A stretch of DNA of 64,000 bases, taken from the NCBI RefSeq assembly GCF_019100565.1, contig NZ_JAHRID010000010.1, positions 1 through 64,000 on the forward strand, in the 5' to 3' direction. Of the stretch, positions 16,553 to 25,512 are shown one piece after another. Below the pieces are notes generated by a model. It was not told the DNA's origin, did no database searches, and saw only the letters and a list, made by a program, of their open reading frames with translations. Position numbers and translations under genes: made by a program. This DNA comes from Arsukibacterium indicum. GTDB taxonomy: Bacteria > Pseudomonadota > Gammaproteobacteria > Enterobacterales > Alteromonadaceae. Numbering within the stretch: position 1 is the first letter of the stretch; each line of letters starts with the position of its first letter.

Positions 16553-18187
16553 ATGCTGCGCCTGACCGAAATAAAACTACCACTAAACCACGATGAAAAA
16601 GCGCTAACTGCTGCTATTTTAAGTAAATTACAGATAAACGCTGAGCAACTTCACAGCTTTACTGTATTCAAACGCGGCTTTGATGCCCGCAAAAAAACTG
16701 ATATTCAGTTAATTTACACTCTGGATTTAGAGGTAGAGAACGAAGCGCAGCTGTTAGCCACCTTTGCCAGCGATCAGCATGTTAAACCCTCGCCTGATAC
16801 CAGCTATAAATTTGTCGCCCGGGCGCCGGCTGAATTAGCCGAACGACCAATTGTGATTGGCCTTGGCCCCTGTGGTTTATTTGCCGGTTTACTATTAGCG
16901 CAAATGGGCTTTAAACCAATTATTTTGGAGCGCGGTAAAGAAGTACGTGAGCGCACCAAAGACACCTTTGGCTTCTGGCGTGGCAAAGCGCTAAACCCAG
17001 AATCAAACGTGCAATATGGCGAAGGCGGAGCCGGTACCTTTTCTGATGGCAAGCTTTACAGCCAGGTAAAAGATCCGAAGCATTATGGCCGCAAAGTAAT
17101 GAGCGAATTTGTGGCAGCCGGTGCGCCTGAAGAGATCATGTACGTCAGTAAGCCGCATATCGGTACCTTTAAGCTGGTGGCGATGGTTGAAAAAATGCGG
17201 GCGAAAATCATCGAGCTGGGCGGCGAAATCCGCTTTAGTAGCAAAGTCGAAAAACTGCATATTGATAATGGCCAGTTAACCGGTTTAACTCTGGCCAGCG
17301 GCGAGCAACTGCACAGCAAACATGTGGTGCTGGCGGTTGGCCACAGTGCCCGTGATACCTTTCAGATGCTGTACGATCAGGGCGTGCATATTGAAGCCAA
17401 GCCGTTCTCTATTGGCTTTCGGATAGAGCACGAGCAATCGATGATAGACGAGTGCCGGTTTGGTCCTAATGCCGGCAACCCGATTCTGGGCGCTGCGGAT
17501 TATAAATTGGTGCACCATTGCAGCAATAACCGCACTGTTTACAGTTTTTGTATGTGCCCGGGCGGCACCGTGGTGGCCGCAGCCTCTGAGCCAGGCCGGG
17601 TAGTCACCAACGGAATGAGCCAGTACTCACGCCACGAGCGTAATGCCAACAGCGCCATTGTGGTGGGTATTGACCCCGAGCGTGATTACCCTGGCCACCC
17701 ACTGGCAGGTATCGCCCTGCAGCGCCAGCTGGAAGAGCAGGCCTTTAAAGTCGGCGGCGAAAGCTACCACGCACCAGCGCAACTGATTGGTGACTTTTTA
17801 AAAGGCCGCGCTTCTGCCGGGCTTGGCGAAGTAAAGCCGTCTTATACTCCGGGTATTACCTTAACCGATCTGACTCAGGTGCTGCCCGACTTTGCCATCG
17901 CGGCTATTCGCGAAGCGATACCGGCGTTTGACCGTCAGATTAAAGGTTTTGCCAAAGCTGATGGTTTGTTAACCGGCGTGGAAACCCGCACCTCGTCGCC
18001 CATTTGCATTAAACGCGGCAGCGATTATCAAAGCATTAATGTCAGAGGCCTGTATCCGGCCGGGGAAGGCGCAGGCTATGCCGGTGGTATTTTATCAGCC
18101 GGCATTGATGGCATAAAAGTGGCCGAAGCGCTGGCACTGGCCATGCTGGATGCTGATTCTGCTACTGATAATACTGCGACTGCATAA
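16553..18187 (+). CDS. COG2509-type FAD-dependent oxidoreductase
   Basis: 544 aa. The N-terminal 95 or so residues (LRLTEIKLPLNHDEKAL) form a small domain seen in COG2509 proteins. The FAD-binding Rossmann motif is GLGPCGLFAGLLLAQMG at about 103-119. The family strings GGAGTFSDGKLYS and PGGTVVAAAS follow. The C-terminal end GAGYAGGILSAGIDG closes the FAD site. Substrate is unknown; family members are described only as uncharacterised dehydrogenases. The next gene begins 5 bp after the stop, so the pair is probably co-transcribed. Confidence 0.85.
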   Translation: MLRLTEIKLPLNHDEKALTAAILSKLQINAEQLHSFTVFKRGFDARKKTDIQLIYTLDLEVENEAQLLATFASDQHVKPSPDTSYKFVARAPAELAERPIVIGLGPCGLFAGLLLAQMGFKPIILERGKEVRERTKDTFGFWRGKALNPESNVQYGEGGAGTFSDGKLYSQVKDPKHYGRKVMSEFVAAGAPEEIMYVSKPHIGTFKLVAMVEKMRAKIIELGGEIRFSSKVEKLHIDNGQLTGLTLASGEQLHSKHVVLAVGHSARDTFQMLYDQGVHIEAKPFSIGFRIEHEQSMIDECRFGPNAGNPILGAADYKLVHHCSNNRTVYSFCMCPGGTVVAAASEPGRVVTNGMSQYSRHERNANSAIVVGIDPERDYPGHPLAGIALQRQLEEQAFKVGGESYHAPAQLIGDFLKGRASAGLGEVKPSYTPGITLTDLTQVLPDFAIAAIREAIPAFDRQIKGFAKADGLLTGVETRTSSPICIKRGSDYQSINVRGLYPAGEGAGYAGGILSAGIDGIKVAEALALAMLDADSATDNTATA

Positions 18188-18192
18188 CCACC

Positions 18193-18981
18193 GTGCCTGA
18201 CGGACTTCGCCGGCAGTACTACCGCAATGGCCCGCCACACCGGGCCGGTGCCGATGTCAGTTTTGGTGATTTAGTTAAGATATTCGGTTTTAACAGCATT
18301 CATATTGGCCGCTGGGTACAACGTGCCGAGCAACAGCAGGCGGCTAATTTATTCTTCGATGCGCTGTGCGATTTGCAGCTGTTATTGCAAGTTCCTGAGC
18401 AGGTTATTTCGCTTAATGGCAGCCTGGCGCTGACTTATGGCATTGGCGGTCAGCGCGGTGTCTGCGCTCACTATCAGCCACAAGGTCGCATTCTGGCACT
18501 GGCCAAAAACGCCGGTGGCGGCAGCCTGGCCCATGAATGGTTTCATGCTTTTGATCACTATATTTCCAGCAAGATGTTCAGCCCGGCACCTTCCGGCAAC
18601 CGCTTTGCCAGCCGCTGCTATCTGGATGGCCTGCCTGTGCGCACCCACCCGCTGAATGATCTGCTGCAGCAGGCTTTTCAGACTTTATATCTATCGGATG
18701 ATGGCCAGAACGAAAGCGCCTTTTTCAACCAGTGCCGCGTACTGGATGCCTCGCGCCAGCAGCTGTATCTGGCAATGCCGGAAGAAATGGCCGCCCGGGC
18801 ATTTGAGAATATGCTGCAGCGTCAGCCATTAAAAAACAGTTTTCTGGTGTCAGGCACTTTGCAAAGCAAGGCCGCTAAGTTGGGGATTTATCCGGACGAG
18901 CCTCTAAGCCACGCCCTTAGCCAGCTTTGGCTGCCGTATTTTCAAGCGTTGGGCGCCGGTTTACGTCGAAAACCAGCTTAA
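18193..18981 (+). CDS. HEXXH-motif protein (CLCA_X-like)
   Basis: 262 aa, read from a GTG start 5 bp after the previous gene. The N-terminus carries RQYYRNGPPHRAGADVSF and FGFNSIHIGRWV, which I associate with proteins labelled CLCA_X. The central AHEWFHAFDHY has an HEXXH zinc-protease core (HEWFH) preceded by GGGS. No signal peptide is seen, so it is cytoplasmic. The active role is unproven; the zinc motif is the only functional clue. It overlaps the oppositely oriented cyclase gene by 4 bp. Confidence 0.7.
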   Translation: MPDGLRRQYYRNGPPHRAGADVSFGDLVKIFGFNSIHIGRWVQRAEQQQAANLFFDALCDLQLLLQVPEQVISLNGSLALTYGIGGQRGVCAHYQPQGRILALAKNAGGGSLAHEWFHAFDHYISSKMFSPAPSGNRFASRCYLDGLPVRTHPLNDLLQQAFQTLYLSDDGQNESAFFNQCRVLDASRQQLYLAMPEEMAARAFENMLQRQPLKNSFLVSGTLQSKAAKLGIYPDEPLSHALSQLWLPYFQALGAGLRRKPA

Positions 18982-20354
18982 TTAGCCGCATGGTTGAGCA
19001 GTAATTTGTTATTGCTAAGCACAACTTTATTGCCACCGGCCTGCTTTGCCTGATACATCGCTGCATCGGCCTGCTGTATCAGCGCGTTTTGGACAGAACC
19101 ATGTTCCGGATACAAGGCAACACCGATACTGGGATAAATACTCAGTCGCTGACAATTAATCAGAAATGGCTGACCGAGCATCTGCCGAACGTGCTCAGCC
19201 AGTTGCAAGGCTATGCTGTCATTCGCTACCTGCTCTAAAAGCACAACAAACTCATCACCACCAAAACGGGCTACTGTATCGGTTTGCCGGATCGCCTGTT
19301 GCAGACGCTGCGCCGCTATCTGTAACACCTCATCACCGACATTATGGCCAAAACTATCATTGATATGTTTAAACTTATCTAAATCGACATAGAGTAAAGC
19401 CAGGCTGAATTGCTCGCGCTCTGCCCTGGCCAATGCTGAATGTATTCGGTCCTGAAAAAGCTCCCGGTTTGGTAAGCTGGTTAGCTGATCATATAACGCA
19501 TGATGCTTTAACCTGGCCAGCATCTGCTTGCGCTCGATAGATACCGCTACCTGGGTAGCCACAAATTCCAGCATTTCCAGATCAGCATTACTGTATGCCG
19601 CTGCCTGAACTGTATTCTGCACCAGCAAAACCCCAATAATTCCACTGTGCGTTTTCAACGGTACCGCTAAAGCATTAAGATCTGCAACTAGCGCAGTCAG
19701 CCTTTGGCCAGAACTTTGCGCTGCTTGCTGCGGGCCATAAAATAGTCTGCTCTGGCCACTGTCAATAACCTGCTTGCATAACTCAGCCGTTAAAGTCTGC
19801 TTGCTTAGTGGTGTTTCGGTGGTACTGTTGTAGCCAAAACTCAAACCAGTTTGGCTATCATGCCGGGCAATGGCAAAGCTATGCATTGGCATCAGGCCGG
19901 CAATAATCTGGTGAATATGCTGATATAGCTGGTCGATGTCGTCTGCGGCAAACGCCGCTTCTGCTATGGCATAGAGTGCTGCCTGGCGGCGCTGTGCCAG
20001 TTTCAGGCTGCTGATATCACGTGCCACCGCAACCCGTTGCTGCTTATCGTCCGACCAGCGAGCCGACCAGAGCAAATGTACCACTGAGCCATCTTTACGA
20101 ATATAACGGTTTTCGAAATCCAGTTTTACGGTGCCTTTGTTTATTTGCTCGGCAGTAGCCAGTGTTAAAGGCTGATCATCCGGGTGAATAAAATCCAGCA
20201 TGGAGCGGCCGATCATTTCCTGCGGTTTGTAACCAAAAATGCGCTCTGCCCCTGCGCTGACAAATTGAAAGCGTCCTTGTTTATCCACTGCACAGACCGC
20301 GTCCAGCAGTAAATCAATGTAATTACTCAATACCGTATAACTGGGTTCGGTCAT
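18978..20354 (-). CDS. PAS-GAF-GGDEF diguanylate cyclase
   Basis: 458 aa, cytoplasmic, no TM segment. A PAS domain (about 8-120) is followed by a GAF domain (about 125-285) and a GGDEF domain (about 295-455). The active site RFGGDEF is intact, and an RQTD inhibitory site lies five residues before GGDEF, so product feedback by c-di-GMP is expected. The late motif SIGVALYP is also present. It should make c-di-GMP in response to a small-molecule or redox cue sensed by PAS or GAF. Monocistronic; it converges with the HEXXH gene. Confidence 0.93.
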   Translation of the reverse strand: MTEPSYTVLSNYIDLLLDAVCAVDKQGRFQFVSAGAERIFGYKPQEMIGRSMLDFIHPDDQPLTLATAEQINKGTVKLDFENRYIRKDGSVVHLLWSARWSDDKQQRVAVARDISSLKLAQRRQAALYAIAEAAFAADDIDQLYQHIHQIIAGLMPMHSFAIARHDSQTGLSFGYNSTTETPLSKQTLTAELCKQVIDSGQSRLFYGPQQAAQSSGQRLTALVADLNALAVPLKTHSGIIGVLLVQNTVQAAAYSNADLEMLEFVATQVAVSIERKQMLARLKHHALYDQLTSLPNRELFQDRIHSALARAEREQFSLALLYVDLDKFKHINDSFGHNVGDEVLQIAAQRLQQAIRQTDTVARFGGDEFVVLLEQVANDSIALQLAEHVRQMLGQPFLINCQRLSIYPSIGVALYPEHGSVQNALIQQADAAMYQAKQAGGNKVVLSNNKLLLNHAAN

Positions 20355-20442
20355 ATTCAGCTTCGCAATTTAAATTGCTGTTGTCCGGGCGTTAACCCCC
20401 GGCTGTCATATTTAACAATAGCATGAAATTGGCAAAGGCCAA

Positions 20443-21993
20443 CTATGCCTTAGCCAGCTCTGCCAGTAAGGTATGGCAATTGCGCCAGGTCATGCCGTAT
20501 ATCGTCAACTGCGGGTTGGCGCCTAGGCTGGTAGGCAGAATGGAACCGTCGAATATCGACAGGTTTTGCAGCTGATGATGCCGGCCATCTTGGTTAACTA
20601 CCCCTTTCGCCGGCTCAGCACTCATATTACAGCCGCCCATCACATGGGCTGACGCCACGGTTTGCCGGTATTTTTGCATAGGCAGTACCTCGATAGCGGC
20701 TTTTGCCTCACGCCAGCTGCTGTACAACCTGGCATCATGATGAATGGGTAATACCTGTTTCGCCCCGGCAGCAAACTGCATTTCAGCCATCGACAGCAAG
20801 GCTCGACGGGCGCCCTGCCATAGATAATCAGATATTGGATAGTCCAGCTGTGGCTGTTGCTGACTGTCTAAACTTACCGTGCCGCCCTGACTTTGCGGAT
20901 GAAAGCCATCTCGCAATAGCGCAATACTCACCTGCAACTTGTTAAACTGCTGCATTAAAGCAGCATGCTGCTCACCGGTACCAATCAACTTCGTCGCCAT
21001 TAATACCGGATGCACCGGGGCAGTCTCCAATTTATAGCCAATCTCGTCACCTGCTGGCCAGACAAACTGATCGGAATAAACCGACTGTGGTGCACCGGCA
21101 TGGCCATTTATGTCGTCAGCAAACAACGCACCGCTAATTAGTGACGGATGCAGGTAGGTATGCTTGCCCAGCCGCCCCGAAGGGTTAGGCACTTTAGAGC
21201 GCAGCAATACAGCGGGTGAGCCAATGGCACCGGCCGCCAGAATATAGTGTTTGGCGCGAATTCGGATGCGAATATCACTGCGCGGCTGAAAATGCTGATC
21301 AACCGGTACCGCTTCAAGCCCGTTAACCTTATCGCCCTTCCAGCGCAGTTGCCGTACCGAAACCCGTGAAATAAGCGTCGCGCCCAGCGCCATCGCCGCC
21401 GGTATGGTACTGACCAGCATCGATTGTTTACCATTGATCGGGCAGCCCATGCCACAATAGCCTAAATTAGCGCAGCCATTGACGTTGCGGTTTATCACCG
21501 TATATTCCCAGCCCAATGCTTCGCAGCCCCGTTGCAGTGCACTGTTATTGCCGTTAGGCGGTATTGGCCAGGGTGTAATATTCAACCGTTGCTCGGCTTT
21601 GACAAAATATGGCGCTAGCTCATCTGCACCGGCAAAATTTAAACCAAACTCGCTTTGCCAATAATCCAATGTGGGTTGCGGCGTGCGAATAGAAGTAGTC
21701 CAGTTAACAGTGGTAGAGCCGCCAACCGTGCGCCCCTGCAAAATACCAATAGCACCATCTCGGGTTTGCCGCGCTGCGCCTTCCTGATATAAATGCGGGT
21801 AAGCCCAGCGCTCTTCCATCACAAAATCAGCGCGGGTGTAATAAGCTCCCTCTTCTAACAGCAACACCTTAAAACCCGCCTGAGCCAATTGCTCAGCGGC
21901 AATGCCGCCACCGGCACCAGAGCCGATAATTGCAATATCAGCGTCAAACTGCTGATCTTCAGTAAACTGGCTGGCATCCAGGTGATTAGTCAT
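20443..21993 (-). CDS. GMC-family dehydrogenase, catalytic subunit
   Basis: 516 aa. The N-terminal FAD motif GSGAGGGIAAEQLAQAG lies at about 24-40. GRTVGGSTTVNW is the GMC substrate/FAD loop, and HVMGGCNMS with GANPQLTIYG forms the C-terminal GMC domain with the catalytic-region His and Asn. Family members oxidise alcohols, sugars or sterols. There is no export signal of its own. It overlaps the stop of the small Tat-signal gene by 1 bp, and the two are expected to fold as a complex and be exported together. Substrate unknown. Confidence 0.88.
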   Translation of the reverse strand: MTNHLDASQFTEDQQFDADIAIIGSGAGGGIAAEQLAQAGFKVLLLEEGAYYTRADFVMEERWAYPHLYQEGAARQTRDGAIGILQGRTVGGSTTVNWTTSIRTPQPTLDYWQSEFGLNFAGADELAPYFVKAEQRLNITPWPIPPNGNNSALQRGCEALGWEYTVINRNVNGCANLGYCGMGCPINGKQSMLVSTIPAAMALGATLISRVSVRQLRWKGDKVNGLEAVPVDQHFQPRSDIRIRIRAKHYILAAGAIGSPAVLLRSKVPNPSGRLGKHTYLHPSLISGALFADDINGHAGAPQSVYSDQFVWPAGDEIGYKLETAPVHPVLMATKLIGTGEQHAALMQQFNKLQVSIALLRDGFHPQSQGGTVSLDSQQQPQLDYPISDYLWQGARRALLSMAEMQFAAGAKQVLPIHHDARLYSSWREAKAAIEVLPMQKYRQTVASAHVMGGCNMSAEPAKGVVNQDGRHHQLQNLSIFDGSILPTSLGANPQLTIYGMTWRNCHTLLAELAKA

Positions 21994-22496
21994 TAACGAA
22001 ACCTCGGTGCAGTATACGCCAGTAGCTGCCAGTGCTCGGGCTGACCATAATAAGCGCCATACAATAAAGCACGCAGGCCATGATAAGCTTGCTGCAATAC
22101 CTCAAGATAACTGTCGCGCCAGCTATCCAATAATGCCAAGCGCTGCTGAATGCTTAAATCCACCAGCTGAGTTAAATGGCCGGTCAGGCCCAACCGGCTG
22201 AACCGGTTGGCTAACAAATTAAACAGCTGATGAAGTTCCTGCTGCTGACGTAACGGCAAAAAGGCCAGATAATCATTCACCGCCGCTTTAGTTCGCGCAA
22301 GTTCAGCGGCAGCCAAGGTCGCATCTTGGGGCAAAGCGCCGTACAATAGCGCAGGCAATACGGCCGACAGCACTAAGTCACGATTGTTATCATCAGCGTT
22401 CAGGCTTTGCCGCCAGCCATGCCAGGTTAAGGTGACACCTAAACTGGCTGCAGCAGCGAGCGCTATACCGGATAAAATAAATTGCCGCCGAACCAT
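21993..22496 (-). CDS. Tat-signal small subunit of the GMC dehydrogenase
   Basis: 167 aa. It begins MVRRQFILSGIALAAAA, a twin-arginine-type leader with RR followed by a hydrophobic stretch. The rest is helical and of the gluconate 2-dehydrogenase subunit 3 kind by layout, though the match is weak. Its likely role is to carry the cofactor-loaded GMC subunit through Tat and to assist its folding. It is first in the two-gene unit and is divergent from yheT. Confidence 0.65.
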   Translation of the reverse strand: MVRRQFILSGIALAAAASLGVTLTWHGWRQSLNADDNNRDLVLSAVLPALLYGALPQDATLAAAELARTKAAVNDYLAFLPLRQQQELHQLFNLLANRFSRLGLTGHLTQLVDLSIQQRLALLDSWRDSYLEVLQQAYHGLRALLYGAYYGQPEHWQLLAYTAPRFR

Positions 22497-22542
22497 AGTG
22501 CTGTACCAGTAGTAGAATTTAAGCCATTGTTTATCAGGATAC

Positions 22543-23562
22543 GTGCATTTGCAAGCTCAGCTCAGACCAGTACCAAAGCAGCACTCCCAGGCGCCTTTTC
22601 AACCCGCCTGGTGGTTACGCCATGCTCACCTGCAAACGGTGTTTGCCAAATATTTAAGCCCGAAACACCTAATTAATACCGAAGTTGAAATATTCAGCCT
22701 GCCCGATGGTGATGAGCTGCAACTAAACTGGTTGCATGCCAAAAATGCGACAGACACCACCCCGCTGCTGCTTTTGTTGCATGGCCTGGCTGGCGATATA
22801 AACAGCCATTACATTCAGGCGATGTTGGCACAAAGTCAGATATTAGATTGGAATGCAGTAATGCTGCATTTTCGCGGCTGCAATGGGAAACCAAATAAAT
22901 TACCCCGGGCCTATCACAGTGGTGACACCGCAGATGTGGCGCTGGTAATAAAAGAAATAAAACGGCGCTACCCTACCCGGCCTCTGGTGGCTATAGGTTA
23001 TTCGCTTGGCGGCAATGTGCTGTTAAAATACTGTGGCGAGCAGGCTTATGCCAACCCGCTGGCAGCAGCTATCGCAGTATGCCCGCCTTTGTCTTTATCA
23101 GCTTGCGCCAAGCGTATTAATACCGGTAGCAGCAAGTTATATCAACGCTATTTACTGGACCGCCTAAAACGCAGTACCTTACTAAAACTACAGCAATTTA
23201 CTGATTTTCCGCTGCCGTTAACAGCCGAAAAAGTACTGGGTTTTGCCAGTATTGAACAGTTTGACGAACACTATACCGCACCGATACATGGCTTTTTAAA
23301 CGCACAGGATTACTATCAAAAAGCCAGCGCTAAGGCCTATTTAAAGCATATTGAAATACCAACACTTATTATCCACGCTCAGGACGACCCTTTTTTAAGT
23401 GACGACGTTATTCCGGCGGCAGCAGAGTTGAATGACAATATTCACTATGAATTAACCACTGGTGGCGGTCACGTCGGCTTTGTGTATGGTAGCCCGCTAA
23501 AACCCCGGTTCTGGCTTAACCAGCGTATTCCGGCCTTTATAAAGCAGCAATTTAACTTATGA
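22543..23562 (+). CDS. yheT: Alpha/beta hydrolase YheT
   Basis: 339 aa. The N-terminal [19 protein letters not shown] is a YheT-family signature. The nucleophile is Ser in GYSLGGN (about 151), the acid Asp in HAQDDPFL, and the base His in GGGHVGF. It is cytoplasmic with an undefined ester substrate; the family includes short-chain esterases. Its stop overlaps the yheU start (ATGA), so the two are co-translated. In E. coli the order yheS-yheT-yheU is unbroken, while here about 8 kb separates yheS and yheT. Confidence 0.92.
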   Translation: MHLQAQLRPVPKQHSQAPFQPAWWLRHAHLQTVFAKYLSPKHLINTEVEIFSLPDGDELQLNWLHAKNATDTTPLLLLLHGLAGDINSHYIQAMLAQSQILDWNAVMLHFRGCNGKPNKLPRAYHSGDTADVALVIKEIKRRYPTRPLVAIGYSLGGNVLLKYCGEQAYANPLAAAIAVCPPLSLSACAKRINTGSSKLYQRYLLDRLKRSTLLKLQQFTDFPLPLTAEKVLGFASIEQFDEHYTAPIHGFLNAQDYYQKASAKAYLKHIEIPTLIIHAQDDPFLSDDVIPAAAELNDNIHYELTTGGGHVGFVYGSPLKPRFWLNQRIPAFIKQQFNL

Positions 23563-23795
23563 TAATTCCTTACCACCAACTGGATCAGGATACTCTGAAT
23601 AATCTGATTGAATACTATGTACTGCGCGAAGGCACCGACTACGGCGAGCAGGAAGTGTCGCTGCCACAAAAAGTCACCGCAGTGAGACGCCAGCTAAAAA
23701 GCGGTGAAGTCGTAATCGTGTATTCAGAGTTACATGAAACCGTCAACCTGATGCCGAAACAGCAGTTTCTAAAGGATCAACACAGCCAGCCTTAA
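23559..23795 (+). CDS. yheU: YheU family protein
   Basis: 78 aa. [20 protein letters not shown] followed by REGTDYG is the YheU (UPF0270) signature. It is a small acidic cytoplasmic protein of unknown function. It overlaps yheT by 4 bp. Its TAA stop overlaps the stop of the convergent ParB-pyrophosphatase gene within the loop of a hairpin (23783-23804). Confidence 0.93.
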   Translation: MIIPYHQLDQDTLNNLIEYYVLREGTDYGEQEVSLPQKVTAVRRQLKSGEVVIVYSELHETVNLMPKQQFLKDQHSQP

Positions 23796-23804
23796 AGCTG
23801 GCTG
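23783..23804. terminator. Hairpin enclosing two convergent stop codons
   Basis: CAGCCAGC (23783-23790) and GCTGGCTG (23797-23804) form a perfect 8-bp stem. The loop CTTAAA holds the stops of yheU and of the opposing gene. No T tract follows, so termination strength is uncertain. Confidence 0.5.
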
Positions 23805-25339
23805 ATATCTAACAACGCCATTGCTGCCGCTTTGTCTTCAATACGCTGCACGCTTATATCACCGGCAGCGCCTTTGTAATGTTCAAACCATAGTTGCAGC
23901 TGCTCTGTTACCCCGGGAAACTGGCGTTGTAACTCAGCCAGGTCAGTAACATCAGAGAATACCCCGGATAACGGCACTGCCAGTAGTTTATCATCCTGCT
24001 CGCCGTTATCCAGCATCCGCATTACCGCGACCAAACGTACCTGCTGAACCGTGCCCTGAGGCAATGCCTGCCCCAGCACCACCACATCCAGCGGGTCACC
24101 ATCACCACCCCGCTCTTTTGTCAGCATAGTGTTACTGACAATACCGTAGTTCGCCGGATAGGCCAGATAATGAATTTGCCGTAGTTTGCCCTGTTGTTGC
24201 TCCCACTCCAGCTGCAGCGGCGCTGCTTTATCTTGCTGCCATTTGGCATTGCTGCCAGCAGGAATTTCAATCAAAACGTTAACACTGCCATCCGCATTTG
24301 CTGCTGGCGGCATTTGCAGTAGTCCGGTAGCCAATTTGGCTCTATCTAAATATTGACGCTTATCACATTGTATTGGCATGCCACGCTGGCTCAGAGCGAT
24401 ACCGAGCACACCCATAGTGTCTCCTGCGGCTTCGCGATGACACAATAACTGGTTAAGCCTTACGTAGTCTGTCTTACCGCGCCAGCCTAACTGCTCCGCC
24501 GTAATGTCACCAAAAATGATGCTACCTTTATCAAGACGCATTAAATGGCTATGAATTCGCTCCAGCCATTGCAGATACTCAGCCGCACTGTAGTAGCCAG
24601 GAAATTGCAACTCGCTCTGCGCCCGTAAATACTGTGCCCAGTAAAACTCCACAAAAGGAATGGCTGGTTTCGGCTTGGCCCATACCCCATCGCGTAAAAA
24701 ATAAAGCGCCGCCCGGTATGGGTCGTTCTGCAAACTTTGCCGGCCCAGATTGCCCGGCAGTTCCTGATACCCTATTCGCCCGCCCGCGGCATCGTAAAGC
24801 CAGGCGTTACCCTGCTGCACCATCTGCTGCCAGAATGCCGAGGGCTCTGTCGACTCCAGCTTCGCCTGAACATAAACCGTTACGATAAGTTCAGGCCCTC
24901 CTTCTGGCATGTCATAAAAGGCGGAAAACGTATGATGACCATCGGTAAGATACAGCTGGTTATCAGCTCCCACTACTACCGTTTTTAATTGCTTAGTGTT
25001 GCGCACTTTGCTGCCGGCATTGCTGCAGCGATAACTATCAGGTTGGTTAGGTGCTGATTGCTTATTAAAACTTACCTGCCGACCCCAGCCGGCGTTTTCG
25101 CAAAGATCAGCAAACATTTGCTGACGATTATCGCGGTACAACGCCAGTTTGTAGTTCACCTGTTCATGGGCAATAACACTCTGGGTCGGCCGTAAGTTGC
25201 CCAGTGGCACTTCGAGTATGCGTCCGGCAACAGCATTTCCCAATAGCGTACTTTCAGCAGTCTTGTTTGCTTGCTGACCATAGCTGTAAAGAGGTAGCAC
25301 ACAGCAGCACCACACCAATACACGAAACCACATGATCAC
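23792..25339 (-). CDS. Exported ParB-like / inorganic pyrophosphatase fusion
   Basis: 515 aa from a GTG at 25339 with AGGGGG 6 nt upstream; the ATG at 25333 is an alternative. A signal peptide (about 1-22, ending SYGQ) sends it to the periplasm. The first half carries a ParBc_2-like domain ([10 protein letters not shown], then [10 protein letters not shown] at about 129-138). The last 160 or so residues are a family I pyrophosphatase. IEIPAG, the NYG tyrosine, DGDPLD (413-418), D and DDK in the [10 protein letters not shown] segment, and HYK match the E. coli catalytic set. E31 of E. coli aligns with Gln. Soluble pyrophosphatases are normally cytoplasmic, so this should release phosphate from external pyrophosphate. 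A Pho-box-like repeat lies upstream. Confidence 0.85.
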   Translation of the reverse strand: MIMWFRVLVWCCCVLPLYSYGQQANKTAESTLLGNAVAGRILEVPLGNLRPTQSVIAHEQVNYKLALYRDNRQQMFADLCENAGWGRQVSFNKQSAPNQPDSYRCSNAGSKVRNTKQLKTVVVGADNQLYLTDGHHTFSAFYDMPEGGPELIVTVYVQAKLESTEPSAFWQQMVQQGNAWLYDAAGGRIGYQELPGNLGRQSLQNDPYRAALYFLRDGVWAKPKPAIPFVEFYWAQYLRAQSELQFPGYYSAAEYLQWLERIHSHLMRLDKGSIIFGDITAEQLGWRGKTDYVRLNQLLCHREAAGDTMGVLGIALSQRGMPIQCDKRQYLDRAKLATGLLQMPPAANADGSVNVLIEIPAGSNAKWQQDKAAPLQLEWEQQQGKLRQIHYLAYPANYGIVSNTMLTKERGGDGDPLDVVVLGQALPQGTVQQVRLVAVMRMLDNGEQDDKLLAVPLSGVFSDVTDLAELQRQFPGVTEQLQLWFEHYKGAAGDISVQRIEDKAAAMALLDISQL

Positions 25340-25387
25340 GGCACACCCCCTGTAACTCATTAATTTAAATAACAATACAAGTTGTAA

Positions 25388-25405
25388 GTGACATTATCAT
25401 GACAA
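25388..25405 (-). promoter_or_regulatory. Pho-box-like repeat facing the pyrophosphatase gene
   Basis: On the minus strand this reads TTGTCAT-GATA-ATGTCAC. Two half-sites start 11 bp apart, as in the PhoB box (CTGTCAT-N4-CTGTCAY), with one mismatch in each. It lies about 50 bp before the start codon. Confidence 0.6.
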
Positions 25406-25421
25406 AAAAACTGCGCATTTA

Positions 25422-25450
25422 CAGTCATATCAGTGAAATTTAAATGTCAT
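25422..25450 (+). promoter_or_regulatory. Pho-box-like triple repeat facing the TonB receptor
   Basis: Half-sites CAGTCAT (25422-25428), GTGAAAT (25433-25439) and ATGTCAT (25444-25450) are set at exact 11-bp steps. The outer two are good matches and the middle one is weak. A TATTAA (25469-25474) could serve as -10 for the receptor gene. Confidence 0.5.
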
Positions 25451-25512
25451 TTCTTTGCAACTTAAAGCTATTAACATTTGCAAATCACTAAAAATAAACA
25501 AAGGAACTCAGC

